Shown in pieces: positions 1 through 8,200 of a DNA stretch of 12,882 nt (its first letter is position 1; the number at the start of each line of letters is the position of its first letter). The translations under genes and the position numbers were made by a program. The DNA comes from Gemmatimonadota bacterium (lineage in GTDB: Bacteria; Gemmatimonadota; Gemmatimonadetes; Gemmatimonadales; GWC2-71-9). The stretch covers positions 1-12,882 of the forward strand of contig QHUF01000262.1 in assembly GCA_003221075.1 (NCBI GenBank), given 5' to 3'. The notes under the pieces were generated by a model. That model did not search any database, was not told the origin of the DNA, and worked only from the letters and a program-made list of their open reading frames with translations.

Positions 1-1
1 T

Positions 2-730
2 TACTCGGGCGGCACCGAGTGCTCCGGCGGCATCCTCGGCTGCACGACGTGGACACCGCTCCAACCCACGGCCTTTGCGTGCCCCGTGCCCGGGATCGCC
101 GCCGATGTGGCGGACTCGAGCGGCGGCTCGCTGCGCGGCGCGGTGGGCGAGCTCGTCATTCGTCAGCCGTGGCCGGGCATGACGCGCGGGTTCTGGCGCG
201 ATCCGGAGAAATACCTGGCTACGTACTGGAGCCGGTTTTCGAACGTCTGGGTGCACGGCGACTGGGCGCGCATCGACGTTGATGGCTTCTGGTACATCGA
301 GGGCCGCAGTGACGACACGCTCAAGGTCGCGGGCAAGCGCGTGGGGCCCGCCGAGGTCGAATCGGCGGCCACGGCGCACGCGGCCGTGCTCGAGGCGGCG
401 GCGATCGGTGTGCCGCACGAGCTCAAAGGTGAGGCGATCGTCGTGTTCGCCGTGTTGCGGCCAGGTCACGAGGCGACCGAAGCGCTGGCGCATGAGATCG
501 GGGATGCGATCGCGGAAAAACTCGGCCGGCCATTGCGGCCGCAGGCCGTGCGCTTCGTGACCGATCTCCCCAAGACCCGCAACGCCAAGATTCTCCGCCG
601 TGTGATTCGCGGCGCGTATCTGGGTCAGTCGGACCTGGGCGACCTGTCGGCGCTGGAAAACCCAACAGCCGTCGAGCGCATTCGGGAAATGCGATCACTT
701 ACAGGGAACCCGCAGACCGGTCACTTGTGA
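2..730 (+). CDS. AMP-forming acetyl-CoA synthetase-like enzyme, C-terminal part (5' end outside window)
   Basis: This is the C-terminal part of an acyl/acetyl-CoA synthetase of the ANL (AMP-binding) superfamily, which makes acyl-CoA from a carboxylate, ATP and CoA through an acyl-adenylate. The frame is open from base 2, so the start lies upstream of the window. Visible motifs in order are YSGGTE near the left edge (the A5-type motif that contacts the adenylate), HGDWARID (A7-like) and GRSDDTLKVAGKRVGPAEVE (A8 hinge region). The end carries KTRNAKILRR, whose NAK lysine aligns with the catalytic lysine of the mobile C-terminal domain. The SGGTE-SGG wording resembles the ACS-like subgroup rather than the classic YWQTE of E. 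coli Acs, so acetate is likely but propionate or another short acid is possible. The last 36 bp overlap the 3' end of the convergent HEAT-repeat gene. Confidence 0.9.
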   Translation, partial: YSGGTECSGGILGCTTWTPLQPTAFACPVPGIAADVADSSGGSLRGAVGELVIRQPWPGMTRGFWRDPEKYLATYWSRFSNVWVHGDWARIDVDGFWYIEGRSDDTLKVAGKRVGPAEVESAATAHAAVLEAAAIGVPHELKGEAIVVFAVLRPGHEATEALAHEIGDAIAEKLGRPLRPQAVRFVTDLPKTRNAKILRRVIRGAYLGQSDLGDLSALENPTAVERIREMRSLTGNPQTGHL

Positions 731-2362
731 CGTTTGATGGGGCCGAGGGAAATCCCAAAACGTCTCGGCCTCACCTCGCAACGCATCAGCCGCGACGGCC
801 AGCTTCATGGTCAGACCGCTGAAGCCCGTCGACCAGACGATCGATACAGAATCCTTTCCCGCGACAGGGGTCCAGAACCCGGGTCCGTGAACGCTGATGC
901 GAGCCCCGTTCGCGGGCGCGACTCGAAACGAAAGTTCGTCATCCGAGGCAAACCAAGAATTCTTGATGCGAGTAAAGCGCACGGTCATCGGAGGGGTACT
1001 GAAAATCGTATCCTCCTGAAGGCCGAGGTTCGGACTCCAGGGCGCGAGGGCGAGATCGAAGCAGCGGTCCGCAATCGGCAGCCTGTCCACCTGCTTGAGA
1101 TAATCGAGCACCTTTCCGGCGCTGCGACGTAGACTCCCATCACGGCTAGCCACCAGCGTTCGCATGCGCGGTTCGACCGTAGGGCCAAATCCCCCGAGCG
1201 CGCCCACCGCTTCCGCTCGCACATCCTCGTCAGGATCTCTTAGCAGCGTTACGAGGGCGTCTATCGCTTGTGGTGACAGCGGCTGCTCACCGAGCGCCTG
1301 AATCGCCATGACGCGGACTTGCGGATCGCGATTGCGTAGCGCCGTGATGTCGTGGGCGGCCGCGGGAACGCCGATTTCGCGAAGCGCGCGCGCGGCGAGC
1401 TCTCGCACAGAGGAGTCTCGATCGACCAGTGCTGTCGCGAGTGCCGCGAGAATCGGCGTGCGCGCCTCGCCAATGCTGTCCGCTCCAATGTGGCCTAATG
1501 AGGCGACAATCTCGGCTCGGAGCGACTCGTCCCAGTTCCCTAACGACGTCACGAGTGCCCCGACACCGGGAGTCGCCGCCGCGCCGAGCTCCCCGAGGGC
1601 GCGCGCCGCTGCCTGGCGAACATCCAGATCCCGGTCCTCGAGCAACGCAGCCGACAGCGCGCTCACGGCCAGCGTGTCCCAACTCTGGGTACGTCCCAGT
1701 GCCCCAGCCGCCGCGTGTCGTACAGCTGCGACGGAATCACGGAGCGCGTGGATGAGATCGGGAATCAACGGCCGATTATCCCCAACCAAGTCTGACAGTC
1801 TCTCCGCTGCGGCTTCGCGCACTCGAGAATTCGCGTCGGAGAGCGCCTTCGTCATCGCAGCGATGGCCGCCTGCCGGTCGGAGCCGTCCAGCCGAATCGA
1901 TTGCACTCCGTTCTCGCGCACGCGGGGTCGGGGGTCCGACAGGAGCCTCAAGAGCTCAGAAGTCGGATCGATGCCGCGGTCGCTGTATTCCAGCATGGCC
2001 ACTGCGCTAAGGGCGTTCGACGCCAGCGTACTATCGGAGTCGGCTATCGCCTGTACGAGTGCGTGAAGGCCGGATCTGCCAAGGCCGGCAAGCTGACCGC
2101 CTGCCGAGATCTGAACGTACGTCGGGGCGGTCTTGGCGGGAGCACACAACACCGCAACGAGAGTCGGGATTGCGGTGGAATCCAAAGAACGGACCTGCCG
2201 TCTTGCGTTGTCCGCCTCGGCGCTGTCACGTGCAAAGATCCGCTTTAAGAGCCCCAAGACTTGAGACGTGTCGTTGATCTGCTGCGCGCGGACGCATCGC
2301 TGCGCGTTCGCAACCGTCCCACTTGTCCCAAGCACGATGAGGAGCCATAGGCTTCGACTCAT
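695..2362 (-). CDS. Exported HEAT-repeat protein
   Basis: This is a 555-residue protein with an N-terminal signal peptide (hydrophobic LWLLIVLG, then a VANAQ-type cleavage site near residue 21). Residues of about 85 to 410 are tandem helical repeats of 30 to 37 residues with the HEAT/PBS-lyase pattern, for example DRDLDVRQAAARALGELG, DRDSSVRELAARALREIG and DPDEDVRAEAVGALGGFG. The last ~120 residues form a separate, probably beta-rich domain with two cysteines (RCFDLALAPW near its start, RVPCK at the very end). HEAT solenoids bind other proteins; no catalytic motif is visible. The ATG at 2362 overlaps the stop of the upstream gene as ATGA, so the two are almost certainly translated together. 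Its 3' end overlaps the convergent synthetase gene. Function is not recognised beyond a periplasmic or surface protein-binding scaffold. Confidence 0.88.
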   Translation of the reverse strand: MSRSLWLLIVLGTSGTVANAQRCVRAQQINDTSQVLGLLKRIFARDSAEADNARRQVRSLDSTAIPTLVAVLCAPAKTAPTYVQISAGGQLAGLGRSGLHALVQAIADSDSTLASNALSAVAMLEYSDRGIDPTSELLRLLSDPRPRVRENGVQSIRLDGSDRQAAIAAMTKALSDANSRVREAAAERLSDLVGDNRPLIPDLIHALRDSVAAVRHAAAGALGRTQSWDTLAVSALSAALLEDRDLDVRQAAARALGELGAAATPGVGALVTSLGNWDESLRAEIVASLGHIGADSIGEARTPILAALATALVDRDSSVRELAARALREIGVPAAAHDITALRNRDPQVRVMAIQALGEQPLSPQAIDALVTLLRDPDEDVRAEAVGALGGFGPTVEPRMRTLVASRDGSLRRSAGKVLDYLKQVDRLPIADRCFDLALAPWSPNLGLQEDTIFSTPPMTVRFTRIKNSWFASDDELSFRVAPANGARISVHGPGFWTPVAGKDSVSIVWSTGFSGLTMKLAVAADALRGEAETFWDFPRPHQTSQVTGLRVPCK

Positions 2363-3405
2363 TGGTCGACCGCCGCAATGAGAGGAGTGAGCCCACTCAC
2401 CGATGCCTTCCAGTTGATGTCGGTTGCGACCAGCAGCACGCCGAGTACGTCACGTGACATGAGCACGCCACCAACATCTTCCAGCTTCGGCATTGGATGC
2501 CGCTCGCAGATGCTGCGTCGGTCAAATCGCAGCACTCCGAAGGGCGTCACAGCCCAGAAGCCATCCTTGCCCTCCGCGAGTCCGAACACGGGCACACTGC
2601 ACATGCGCTGGAATGCCCGGGAAGCACCAGGCTCAAGCGGACAGGGTTCCTGAAACGGAACCGAAATCGAATCTCCGCACACCCGGATGATCCTGCCGAT
2701 TGCCATCCCCATGTGCAGCAGACCCACCGCCGCGAGCACACACCGTCCGTCGGAAGGATCACGGATGACGGCCGTCACAGGATCCATACGGGGATCGAGC
2801 GTTTTCCTCCGGACCGCTTCGGTGACCCGACCGGTCCCCAGCGAAATGCGCCACAGGTTGCCGCCGAACTCCCCAAAGTCTTGGCCAACATAGAGGCTGC
2901 CGTCGTTGCTCCACATGGCGGATGGCTGGAGCGATCCCAGGCGCGAGTTCCCCTGAAGAGCGCGCCGCCGCCAATCACCTTCTCTGACTTCGACCAGGAC
3001 GGCTGCGGTGGTCAGCACGGCGCGTCGCGGGCCGAGGACTCCAAGCACAAGAACGGTATCAGCAGGCGTCGTCGGAACGACCGTCGCCGTCTTCCAGTTG
3101 CCCCGCTCGTCCAGGATCAAGGTGCGGCCAGCTCTGACGCTGAGCGCGAGCAGACGTCCGCCCGAGCCCGCCGCGAGATCGGCAACCTTTCCAAGCGCTG
3201 AATCACGGGTGAGCTGCCGCGAACTGAGATCCAGGTGGTACAACGCGCCCTCTTCGCCGAGTAACCAGAGATAGCCCGATGAGGCCATCACTTTGATGAC
3301 ACGTCGAACAGTGTCTGGGTGTGCCGGCTGGTTGAAGGGCGAAAGCGAGGACAGAGCAAGACCGGGAAGCAGGACCGCGACTAGCACGCTCATGGCTGGA
3401 ATCAT
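2359..3405 (-). CDS. Exported beta-propeller-like protein of unknown function
   Basis: This is a predicted exported protein of 348 residues. I chose the ATG at 3405 because AGGGAG lies 9 nt upstream. An in-frame GTG at 3447 would add 14 residues but has no clear ribosome binding site and would put a charged stretch before the signal peptide. The N-terminus (MSVLVAVLLPGLAL) is a good signal sequence. The body has repeating short beta-strand units such as SGYLWLLGEEGALYHLD, DGSLYVGQDFGEFGGNLWRI and DGFWAVTPFGVLRFD. These resemble blades of a sensor-type propeller (NHL or two-component-regulator type). Four cysteines in the last third could form disulfides. The stop overlaps the start of the HEAT-repeat gene (ATGA), so the pair probably forms one functional unit. 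The nucleotidyltransferase gene ends 49 nt upstream on the same strand. Confidence 0.75.
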   Translation of the reverse strand: MIPAMSVLVAVLLPGLALSSLSPFNQPAHPDTVRRVIKVMASSGYLWLLGEEGALYHLDLSSRQLTRDSALGKVADLAAGSGGRLLALSVRAGRTLILDERGNWKTATVVPTTPADTVLVLGVLGPRRAVLTTAAVLVEVREGDWRRRALQGNSRLGSLQPSAMWSNDGSLYVGQDFGEFGGNLWRISLGTGRVTEAVRRKTLDPRMDPVTAVIRDPSDGRCVLAAVGLLHMGMAIGRIIRVCGDSISVPFQEPCPLEPGASRAFQRMCSVPVFGLAEGKDGFWAVTPFGVLRFDRRSICERHPMPKLEDVGGVLMSRDVLGVLLVATDINWKASVSGLTPLIAAVDQ

Positions 3406-3407
3406 GG

Positions 3408-3421
3408 TAGGGAACTCCCTA
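3408..3421 (-). promoter_or_regulatory. 14-bp perfect palindrome containing the Shine-Dalgarno of the propeller gene
   Basis: TAGGGA-GT-TCCCTA read on the minus strand is a perfect inverted repeat with 6-bp arms. Its left arm carries the AGGGAG used as ribosome binding site for the ATG at 3405. It could be a small operator, or an RNA hairpin that hides the ribosome binding site, but the loop is only 2 nt, so as RNA it would have to open further. It may be chance. Confidence 0.35.
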
Positions 3422-3454
3422 GAGACGTTCCTGCCCCAGCCTATCACACACGAG

Positions 3455-4426
3455 TTACAAAGCGGTGAACGCTCGATTAGCGAGCCCTAGCACCCGCATG
3501 TGAATCTCCATCAGGAGAGCGTTGGCGGCCGCGTCATCCGGCCGCGGGGGCAGCGGCGACCGCGCCCGCGCTCCTTCGATCCGCCCGAACAGCATCTCGG
3601 CCTGCGCCTTCACCTGCTCCAAGGTCCAGCTGCCGCGCTTGATTCCCTTCAGCTCATCCGCATCCAGCGAGCGGAACACGCGGAGCTGTCCTGTTTCGAG
3701 AAACTCGATTCCCATGCGCAGCAACCGGATGAGATGCGCCGCGTTCTTCACGTCGTACTGGTACTTCCGGACCATCGCCTTCCGCTTCTCACCCATGTAG
3801 CCGCTGAAATGCTCGTGGTGCAGCTTGCGGAAAGCGGTCAATGTCTCGAGCGAGAGCCGCCAATTCCGCGCGATGTGCTCCAGCTTCGCCTTGTCGGCTT
3901 CGAGAACCTCGGCCAATGGTCCGCGGGCGCGGATCTCCGTCGTCAGCGCTTCGTACTCCGCCATCCGCTCGAGGTTGAACGCCTGCATGCGCCGCAACTC
4001 ATCGGCCGCGTAGCCAGCGAACGCGTCGGCCGCCGCCTGCGATGAGAACACCGCGCGCCGGCTGCGCAACAGCTCGAAGGTCTCGTGGCGGTGGACATAC
4101 TCCTTGTCTCGCAGCCAGAGCAATCCGACGATGTTGGGATTGCTCTTGAGCAACAGGCGGACGGCTTTTTCCAGGCTGTAGATCACGACGTCGAGCTCAC
4201 CGACCTGAAGCCGCCAGTGTTCCCAGCGGGGCAGCCCGAGGTGAAACCGCAGCGGCGGCACGACGAAGCCCATCAAATCGACGTCGTCGATCGCATCGGG
4301 CTCTTCCGGCGGGATGTAGGTGCCGTGGCTATGTGACCCCATCAGTGCAAGCACGATGAGGTGCGGCTCGAGCGGGAAGCCGTTCTGGGCAGCGAACGCC
4401 TGGCTGATGCGGGGGTCGATGGTCAT
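3455..4426 (-). CDS. PF10127-type nucleotidyltransferase (RlaP/YcgL-like)
   Basis: This is a predicted nucleotidyltransferase of the DNA polymerase beta superfamily, of the kind represented by B. subtilis YcgL and RlaP (RNA-ligase-associated). Counted from the ATG at 4426 (323 residues), the helix-turn motif GSHSHGT begins at G30, the metal-binding pair is D48 and D50 in DDVDLMG, and the likely third carboxylate is D79 in GELDVVIYSL. The family block KSNPNIVGLLWL follows. The C-terminal half is helical and rich in Lys/Arg, with KRKAMVRKYQYDVKNAAHLIRLL. Substrate is unknown; RNA repair or nucleotide transfer to RNA is only a family-based guess, and no RNA ligase or Pnkp gene lies beside it here. 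The start is uncertain: ATG at 4447 and GTG at 4492 are also in frame, but 4492 lies inside a remnant of another gene. GGGAG lies 15 nt upstream of 4426. Confidence 0.82.
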   Translation of the reverse strand: MTIDPRISQAFAAQNGFPLEPHLIVLALMGSHSHGTYIPPEEPDAIDDVDLMGFVVPPLRFHLGLPRWEHWRLQVGELDVVIYSLEKAVRLLLKSNPNIVGLLWLRDKEYVHRHETFELLRSRRAVFSSQAAADAFAGYAADELRRMQAFNLERMAEYEALTTEIRARGPLAEVLEADKAKLEHIARNWRLSLETLTAFRKLHHEHFSGYMGEKRKAMVRKYQYDVKNAAHLIRLLRMGIEFLETGQLRVFRSLDADELKGIKRGSWTLEQVKAQAEMLFGRIEGARARSPLPPRPDDAAANALLMEIHMRVLGLANRAFTAL

Positions 4427-4448
4427 CGGGATCAGGAAATCTCCCATA

Positions 4449-4836
4449 TTGCTCTTCGGTCCCAAAGGCGCGCAACCGTTCGACCTGCTCACCGCCGTCC
4501 CTGCCGCGATCCGGGCGAATCAGCTCGGCTGGGGTCTATTGGGCCTCGTGGTCAGCCACGGGCTTTCATTCTATTGGAACTACCTGAAGAGCGGCGAATA
4601 CGAGCGCGCGTCGCTGAACGCCTTGATGTCCCAGCCATACAGCCGAGGCATGGTGCTCCACATGACCGTGCTGCTGGGGGGGGGGCGTCATGCTGCTGGG
4701 TTCACCCCTCTTCGCGCTGATCGTGTTGGTCGTGCTCAAGACGGCAGCTGATTGGCGCGGACACCGAGCCGAGCGGCGAAAGTTTGCGCCGTCCGGACAG
4801 GACACGCGCGCCCGGATGGAACCCGCCGGCGCTTGA
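4449..4836 (+). pseudogene. 5'-truncated, frameshifted DUF6498-type membrane protein remnant
   Basis: Reading from about 4449 gives LFGPKGAQPFDLL, then IRANQLGWGLLGLVVSHGL, FYWNYLKSGEYERASL and QPYSRGMVLHMTVLLGGG. This is the C-terminal half of DUF6498-type integral membrane proteins as I recall the family. At the G run at 4676-4685 the frame breaks. From 4687 the +1 frame continues the same protein (VMLLGSPLFALIVLVVLKTAADW, then a basic tail) to a TGA at 4834-4836. Nine G instead of ten would join the halves into one frame. The N-terminal half is missing: upstream of ~4449 the sequence is the antisense of the nucleotidyltransferase gene. I call it a remnant. The frameshift itself may be a sequencing error, but the missing 5' half is not explained by that. 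Confidence 0.72.
4676..4685 (+). repeat. Homopolymer of ten G inside a coding remnant
   Basis: This is an uninterrupted run of ten G exactly at the point where the DUF6498-type reading frame shifts. Such runs are slippage hot spots in replication and in sequencing. Nine G would restore the frame. Confidence 0.9.
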
Positions 4837-4893
4837 CGGCTTGCTGTCCGGGGATAGCTTCGCCTTTCCTCCTTTGTTGGGTCGTTCGCCGTC

Positions 4894-5214
4894 GTGAAGA
4901 GCCTGATTGAAAAACTGAATCGTCCGTGGCACAAGCGCGCGCTCCAAACCTTCATGGTGATCGTCCTCGCGCATTGGGCCGAGCATCTCGTGCAGGCGTA
5001 TCAAGTGTACGTGCTCAATTGGCCGATGCACGATGCGCGCGGCGTCCTCGGTCAGGCATTTCCGTGGCTCGTACACTCCGAGGTACTGCACTACAACCCC
5101 ATCGTTTTCGTACCGATGACCATCGGCATGTGCTACCACCTCTTCCCGAGCGTGCCGGACGCGGCGCGCATGCACTGCACTTGTTCCCTGCGGCTCCACT
5201 CGGCGACCATCTGA
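4894..5214 (+). pseudogene. Small membrane protein gene, probably internally deleted
   Basis: The frame opens at a GTG (4894) and encodes 106 residues, starting with MKSLIEKLNRPWHKR. A membrane segment containing HWAEHLVQAYQVYVLNWP follows, then a second hydrophobic stretch ending FPWLVHSEVLHY. From my memory of a conserved bacterial membrane protein family of about 200 residues, this is the N-terminal block. The next residues, NPIVFVPMTIGMCYHLFP and a CTC motif near the end, look like the family's C-terminal block, which normally follows an ELHLFYN sequence. The middle helices appear to be missing, fused at the LHY/LFY similarity. No clear ribosome binding site precedes the GTG. It could still be expressed as a short protein, but the neighbouring remnant argues for decay. 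Confidence 0.55.
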
Positions 5215-5242
5215 TCGCCCTTCCCCGGAAATCACGGTTGAT

Positions 5243-8200
5243 ATGAAACGACTACTACCGACTCTGTTGGGACTCGTTCTCGTTGCCGGTCAAGCGTTCC
5301 CACAGCAACGCACGATTACCGGGAAGGTGACCAGCGAGCAGGGTACGCCCCTGTCCGGGGTTTCGGTCACCGTCAAAGGCACCACCACCTCGACAGCCAC
5401 AACCCCCCAGGGCGACTACTCGATTGCCGCCACTGCCGGCCAGGTGCTGCAGTTCCGGCTCATCGGGACGGCGCTGGCGGAGCGGTCGGTCGGCACGGAG
5501 GACGTCATCAACGTCCAGCTGCGCCGGGTGGCGCTCGATCTCGACGCGGTCGTGGTGACCGCGCTCGGCCAAAACGCGCCGGCGCGCTCCGTGGCGACCG
5601 CGCAGCAGACCGTGCCCGGGCCCGAGATCGCCCAGACGCAGCGGGAGAACTTCTTCAATGCCCTCTCCGGCCGCGTGGCCGGCGTCGATGTCACCAGCAC
5701 GTCGGGCGTACCGGGCGCGTCTTCGTCGATCGTCATCCGCGGCATCAGCTCGATCAGCAGCAGCAATCAGCCGTTGATCATCATGGATGGTCTGCCGGTC
5801 GACAACCGCACCGTCAATACGGCGTTGCTCGCGTCCGATAAGAACTCGACCACCGCGTTCAGCAACCGGGGCGTGGACTTCAGCAACCGCGCGTCCGACC
5901 TGAATTCGCAAGACATCGAAACGCTCACAGTCTTGAAAGGACCTGAGGCCGCCGCGCTGTACGGCATCGACGCAGCGAACGGCGCAATCGTCATCAAGAC
6001 CAAGCGCGGCAGGTTGGGTGGCGGAGTGCAGTACAGTACCAGCGTGAGGGCCGAACGGACGACCGCGCGATACCCGCTCCAGCGAGTCTATGGCCTGACG
6101 ACGAACGTCAGCGGCGCGAACGCTTCGCTCCAGTATTTTGGCGCCCCATATCCCGCCGGCACCAGATTCTACGACAATCTCGACGGATTCCTGAGGACCG
6201 GGTTCAGCCAGAACCACAACCTCACTTTTAGTGGAGCGACGGCCGACAACACGATCAATTACCGGCTGAGCACTTCCTTCGATAAGGAGGCAGGGGTCGT
6301 GCGCAGCTCGAGTTACAGTCGCGCCAACATCACCGGATCCTCCCAGGCCCGGATCAACTCCTGGCTGACCACCGACCTGTCGATGATCTACTCCTATGTG
6401 AACAACGATCAGGTCTACAAGGGCGACATCGGCCCGCTGATGGGCCTGATGTTGTGGCCGCAAAATGATGACGCGCGGAATTATCTCACGGCCGCGGGTA
6501 CCCGGCGCCTGGTGACGGTAATTGGGGCTGGAACCGAACTCGACAACCCGTACTACAACGTCGCCAAGAACAAGCTCAATGCGAAGACGAACCGGCTGAT
6601 CACCAACGTCGGGCTCATCGTCACCCCGTTCTCGTGGGGCAACATCAAGACCAACCTCGGCGCCGACACGTACACCAGTCAGAACCTGGCGCTGCGCGAT
6701 CCGCTCAGCGCGACGGGGTACACGTTCAACGGACTGCTTGATCAAGCGGACGTGATTACCCGCAACCTGAATGCGCTCACCGTTCTCAACGTTTATGACC
6801 ACCCACTTACGAGCAGCGTCTCCATCAGCGGGCTGGTGGGGAATCAGGTGAGTGACCTGAAGATGACGTCGGATGCGCAGATCGGGATCGGCTTCATGGA
6901 TCCGAACTTCGTGTCGATGAACAACACGCAAACGCGATCCAACTCGAACACCATCGAGCAGCGCCGGTTGGTCAGCCTGTTCGGGCAGGCGGTGCTCAAT
7001 TACAAGGACTACTGGTATGTGACTGTGACCGGCCGGAACGACTGGACGTCCACGATCCCGCGCCCTCGCAATTCGTTCTTCTATCCGTCCATTTCCAGCA
7101 GCTTCGTTTTCTCGGACGCCTTCCCGAGCGTGCGGCGGTTCGTGACCGGCAAGTTGCGGATCGGCTATGCCGCGGTCGGGAAGGATGCGCGCCCCTACGC
7201 GTATAGCCCGGCGCTGGAGTCCAAAACGACGTCTTACGGCGGCTACGGCTACGGCTTCTGGGGGCCGAACCTCAAGCTGAAGCCGGAGTTCAAGCGCTCG
7301 GTTGAGGGAGGGGTGGAGCTCTCGTTCTTCAACGGACGCCTCGGTTTGGATGCGACCGCGTACCGCGCCGTCACCAAGGATCAAATCGTCAACGACATCC
7401 GTGGCCCGTATGCGACTGGGTTCATCTTGTTCAACCTGAACGGCGCCGCGACGCGGAGCCGCGGTCTCGAGCTGACCGTTCGCGGGACACCCGTCTCGCG
7501 ACCGTCGTTCTCGTGGGATATGACGCTGAACTGGAATAGCGCGGGCGCCATCGTGACGCTTCTGCCCAACGGCATCCCGGAATCGTATGTGTCGGACACG
7601 TGGCTCTACGGCAACGTGCGCAACGGCACGCAGGTCGGTCTGTCTACGATGTCCCTCACCGGGTTTTTCTACCTGCGCAATAATCAGGGGAAGTTGCTGA
7701 TCGACCCGGCGACGGGCCTGCCCGTCCGCTCGAACGCCGTGTCGGGGAACTTCGTCGACCGCGGGTACGATCGCCAGCCGGATTTCACGATCGGCTTGGG
7801 GAACACCTTCCGCTTCAGGCGGCTCTCGGTGGATTTCCTGCTCGATATCCGCAAGGGCGGCGACATTTTCAACGCGACCGAGCACTATCTCACCACGCGC
7901 GGGCTCAGCACGGAAACGCTGGACCGCGATCAACCGCGGGTGATCGACGGCGTGTTGCGCGACGGCAAGGAGAACAGCGCGAACCCGACGCCGAACAACA
8001 TCGTCTTCGTTCCCAGCGTCCAAACGCAATACTACACGAACATGAGTGAAGAGCTGTTCATCGAGAAGGACATCAATTGGCTGCGGCTCAGAGATATCAC
8101 GGTGCGCTACGAGATTCCGGGAAAATTCCTGAAGGCGCGCACTGCGAGCGTTTTCCTCACCGGCACGGACTTGTTCATTATCACGAACTACACAGGCCTG

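Noticed and set aside
4320..4448. The first 43 codons of the plus-strand frame leading into the DUF6498-type remnant
   Set aside because: This part is the antisense of the nucleotidyltransferase 5' region and does not resemble the membrane-protein family.
4833..4860. A possible sigma-70 promoter, TTGACG with TAGCTT 16 nt downstream, before the small membrane-protein gene
   Set aside because: The -35 matches well but the -10 matches only weakly, and the TTGACG overlaps the stop of the remnant. This is not enough to call in high-GC DNA.
5255..8029. A 924-codon open frame antisense to the SusC gene
   Set aside because: It is an artefact of strong GC-rich codon bias in the SusC gene. The translation is rich in Arg, Val and Glu with no fold-like pattern, while the plus strand gives a complete SusC protein.
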